Source: Cellvibrionaceae bacterium (GTDB lineage: Bacteria; Pseudomonadota; Gammaproteobacteria; Pseudomonadales; Cellvibrionaceae). Taken from it: DNA of 5,399 bases. The notes beneath the pieces were generated by a model, which was not told the origin of the DNA, did no database searches, and worked only from the letters and a program-made list of their open reading frames with translations. Shown piece by piece: positions 5,175 through 5,399 of the stretch (its first letter is position 1; each line of letters starts with the position of its first letter). The position numbers were made by a program, and so were the translations under genes. The DNA is taken from positions 1 through 5,399 of the forward strand of contig JAOXRV010000486.1 in NCBI GenBank assembly GCA_025800435.1. Reading direction: 5' to 3'.

Positions 5175-5203
5175 TTGATTATTGCAAATAACCGAATTAT
5201 TAT
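5175..5203 (+). promoter_or_regulatory. sigma-70 type promoter for the puuB-like gene
   Basis: TTGATT (5175-5180, four of six consensus bases) and TATTAT (5198-5203, five of six) are separated by the ideal 17 bases. Transcription would start near 5210, about 30 bases before the ATG at 5240. The palindrome at 5145-5168 sits immediately upstream, which fits regulated expression. Confidence 0.55.
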
Positions 5204-5239
5204 TCAAGTTAAATTTATGCATTTATACTGGTTTTGCCT

Positions 5240-5399
5240 ATGTCAGTACAACCACAATACGAACCCTCCTACTACACTGCCACCGCCATTGGTGACGAGC
5301 CCCGGCCAGCCCTGGCTGGGGTGGAAGAGGCCGATGTCTGTGTAATTGGGGCCGGTTATACCGGCCTATCCGCTGCTTTGCACCTGGCCAAAAAAGGCT
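5240..5399 (+). CDS. puuB: FAD-dependent amine oxidase, probable gamma-glutamylputrescine oxidase, N-terminal part, continues past window
   Basis: The first 53 codons of a D-amino-acid-oxidase-type flavoprotein are visible. After an N-terminal extension containing PSYYTATA, a feature shared with PuuB-type oxidases, comes the Rossmann FAD-binding motif at residues 33-53: VCVIGAGYTGLSAALHLAKK, with the GxGxxG glycines at 37, 39 and 42. PuuB oxidises gamma-glutamylputrescine to the aldehyde with release of ammonia and hydrogen peroxide, the step directly after PuuA. The divergent puuA-like gene strongly supports this reading over related glycine or sarcosine oxidases. The ATG at 5240 lacks a good Shine-Dalgarno; an in-frame TTG at 5234 is less likely. 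Substrate specificity cannot be tested because the rest of the protein lies outside the window. Confidence 0.8.
   Translation, partial: MSVQPQYEPSYYTATAIGDEPRPALAGVEEADVCVIGAGYTGLSAALHLAKKG

Noticed and set aside
5175..5191. FNR/CRP-type box starting TTGAT before puuB
   Set aside because: The second half-site matches only two of five expected bases, so it is better read as the promoter -35 region.

Overview
The window looks like a stretch of chromosome from a gammaproteobacterium, plausibly a marine or other environmental lineage. The reasons are a mixed base composition of roughly half G+C by eye, a gammaproteobacterial-type Bcp and YajC, and a divergent puuA/puuB-like polyamine pair. The genus cannot be fixed from this sequence alone.

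Left part (1-850, + strand). The window opens inside the C-terminal part of a RES-domain protein, the NAD+-consuming toxin family usually paired with an Xre/ParS-like antitoxin. Its stop is doubled (TAATAA). A complete bcp (PrxQ-type thiol peroxidase) with a clear Shine-Dalgarno sequence follows. The 418 bases from 851 to 1268 hold no convincing gene. The first part is AT-rich and carries an inverted repeat, and the second part contains several perfect inverted repeats, two of which compete for the same bases.

Middle (1269-2851, + strand). A stand-alone transcription factor with an N-terminal GAF-like sensor region and a C-terminal AraC-type DNA-binding domain is followed by a stem-loop and then yajC. 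YajC is the small membrane subunit that accompanies SecDF. It normally sits between tgt and secD, but here it is on its own: its 3' end runs into a hairpin and a convergent gene.

Right part (2845-5399). On the - strand, a glutamine-synthetase-family gene that best fits gamma-glutamylputrescine synthetase (puuA) is followed after 23 bases by an unrecognised membrane protein. That protein appears to be built from three diverged copies of a two-helix unit, each carrying a KxxxY and a W...[EDQ]L[EN] signature. Divergent to puuA, on the + strand, is the start of a FAD-dependent amine oxidase (puuB-like) that leaves the window. The 167-base divergent promoter contains a perfect inverted repeat with 11-base arms directly upstream of a good sigma-70 promoter for puuB. 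PuuA would glutamylate putrescine and PuuB would oxidise the product, as the first two steps of putrescine breakdown to GABA. The membrane protein, by position, may serve the same pathway.

The two items most worth following up are the three-repeat membrane protein and the palindromic operator candidate in the puuA/puuB promoter. No tRNA, rRNA, CRISPR array or insertion sequence was recognised.
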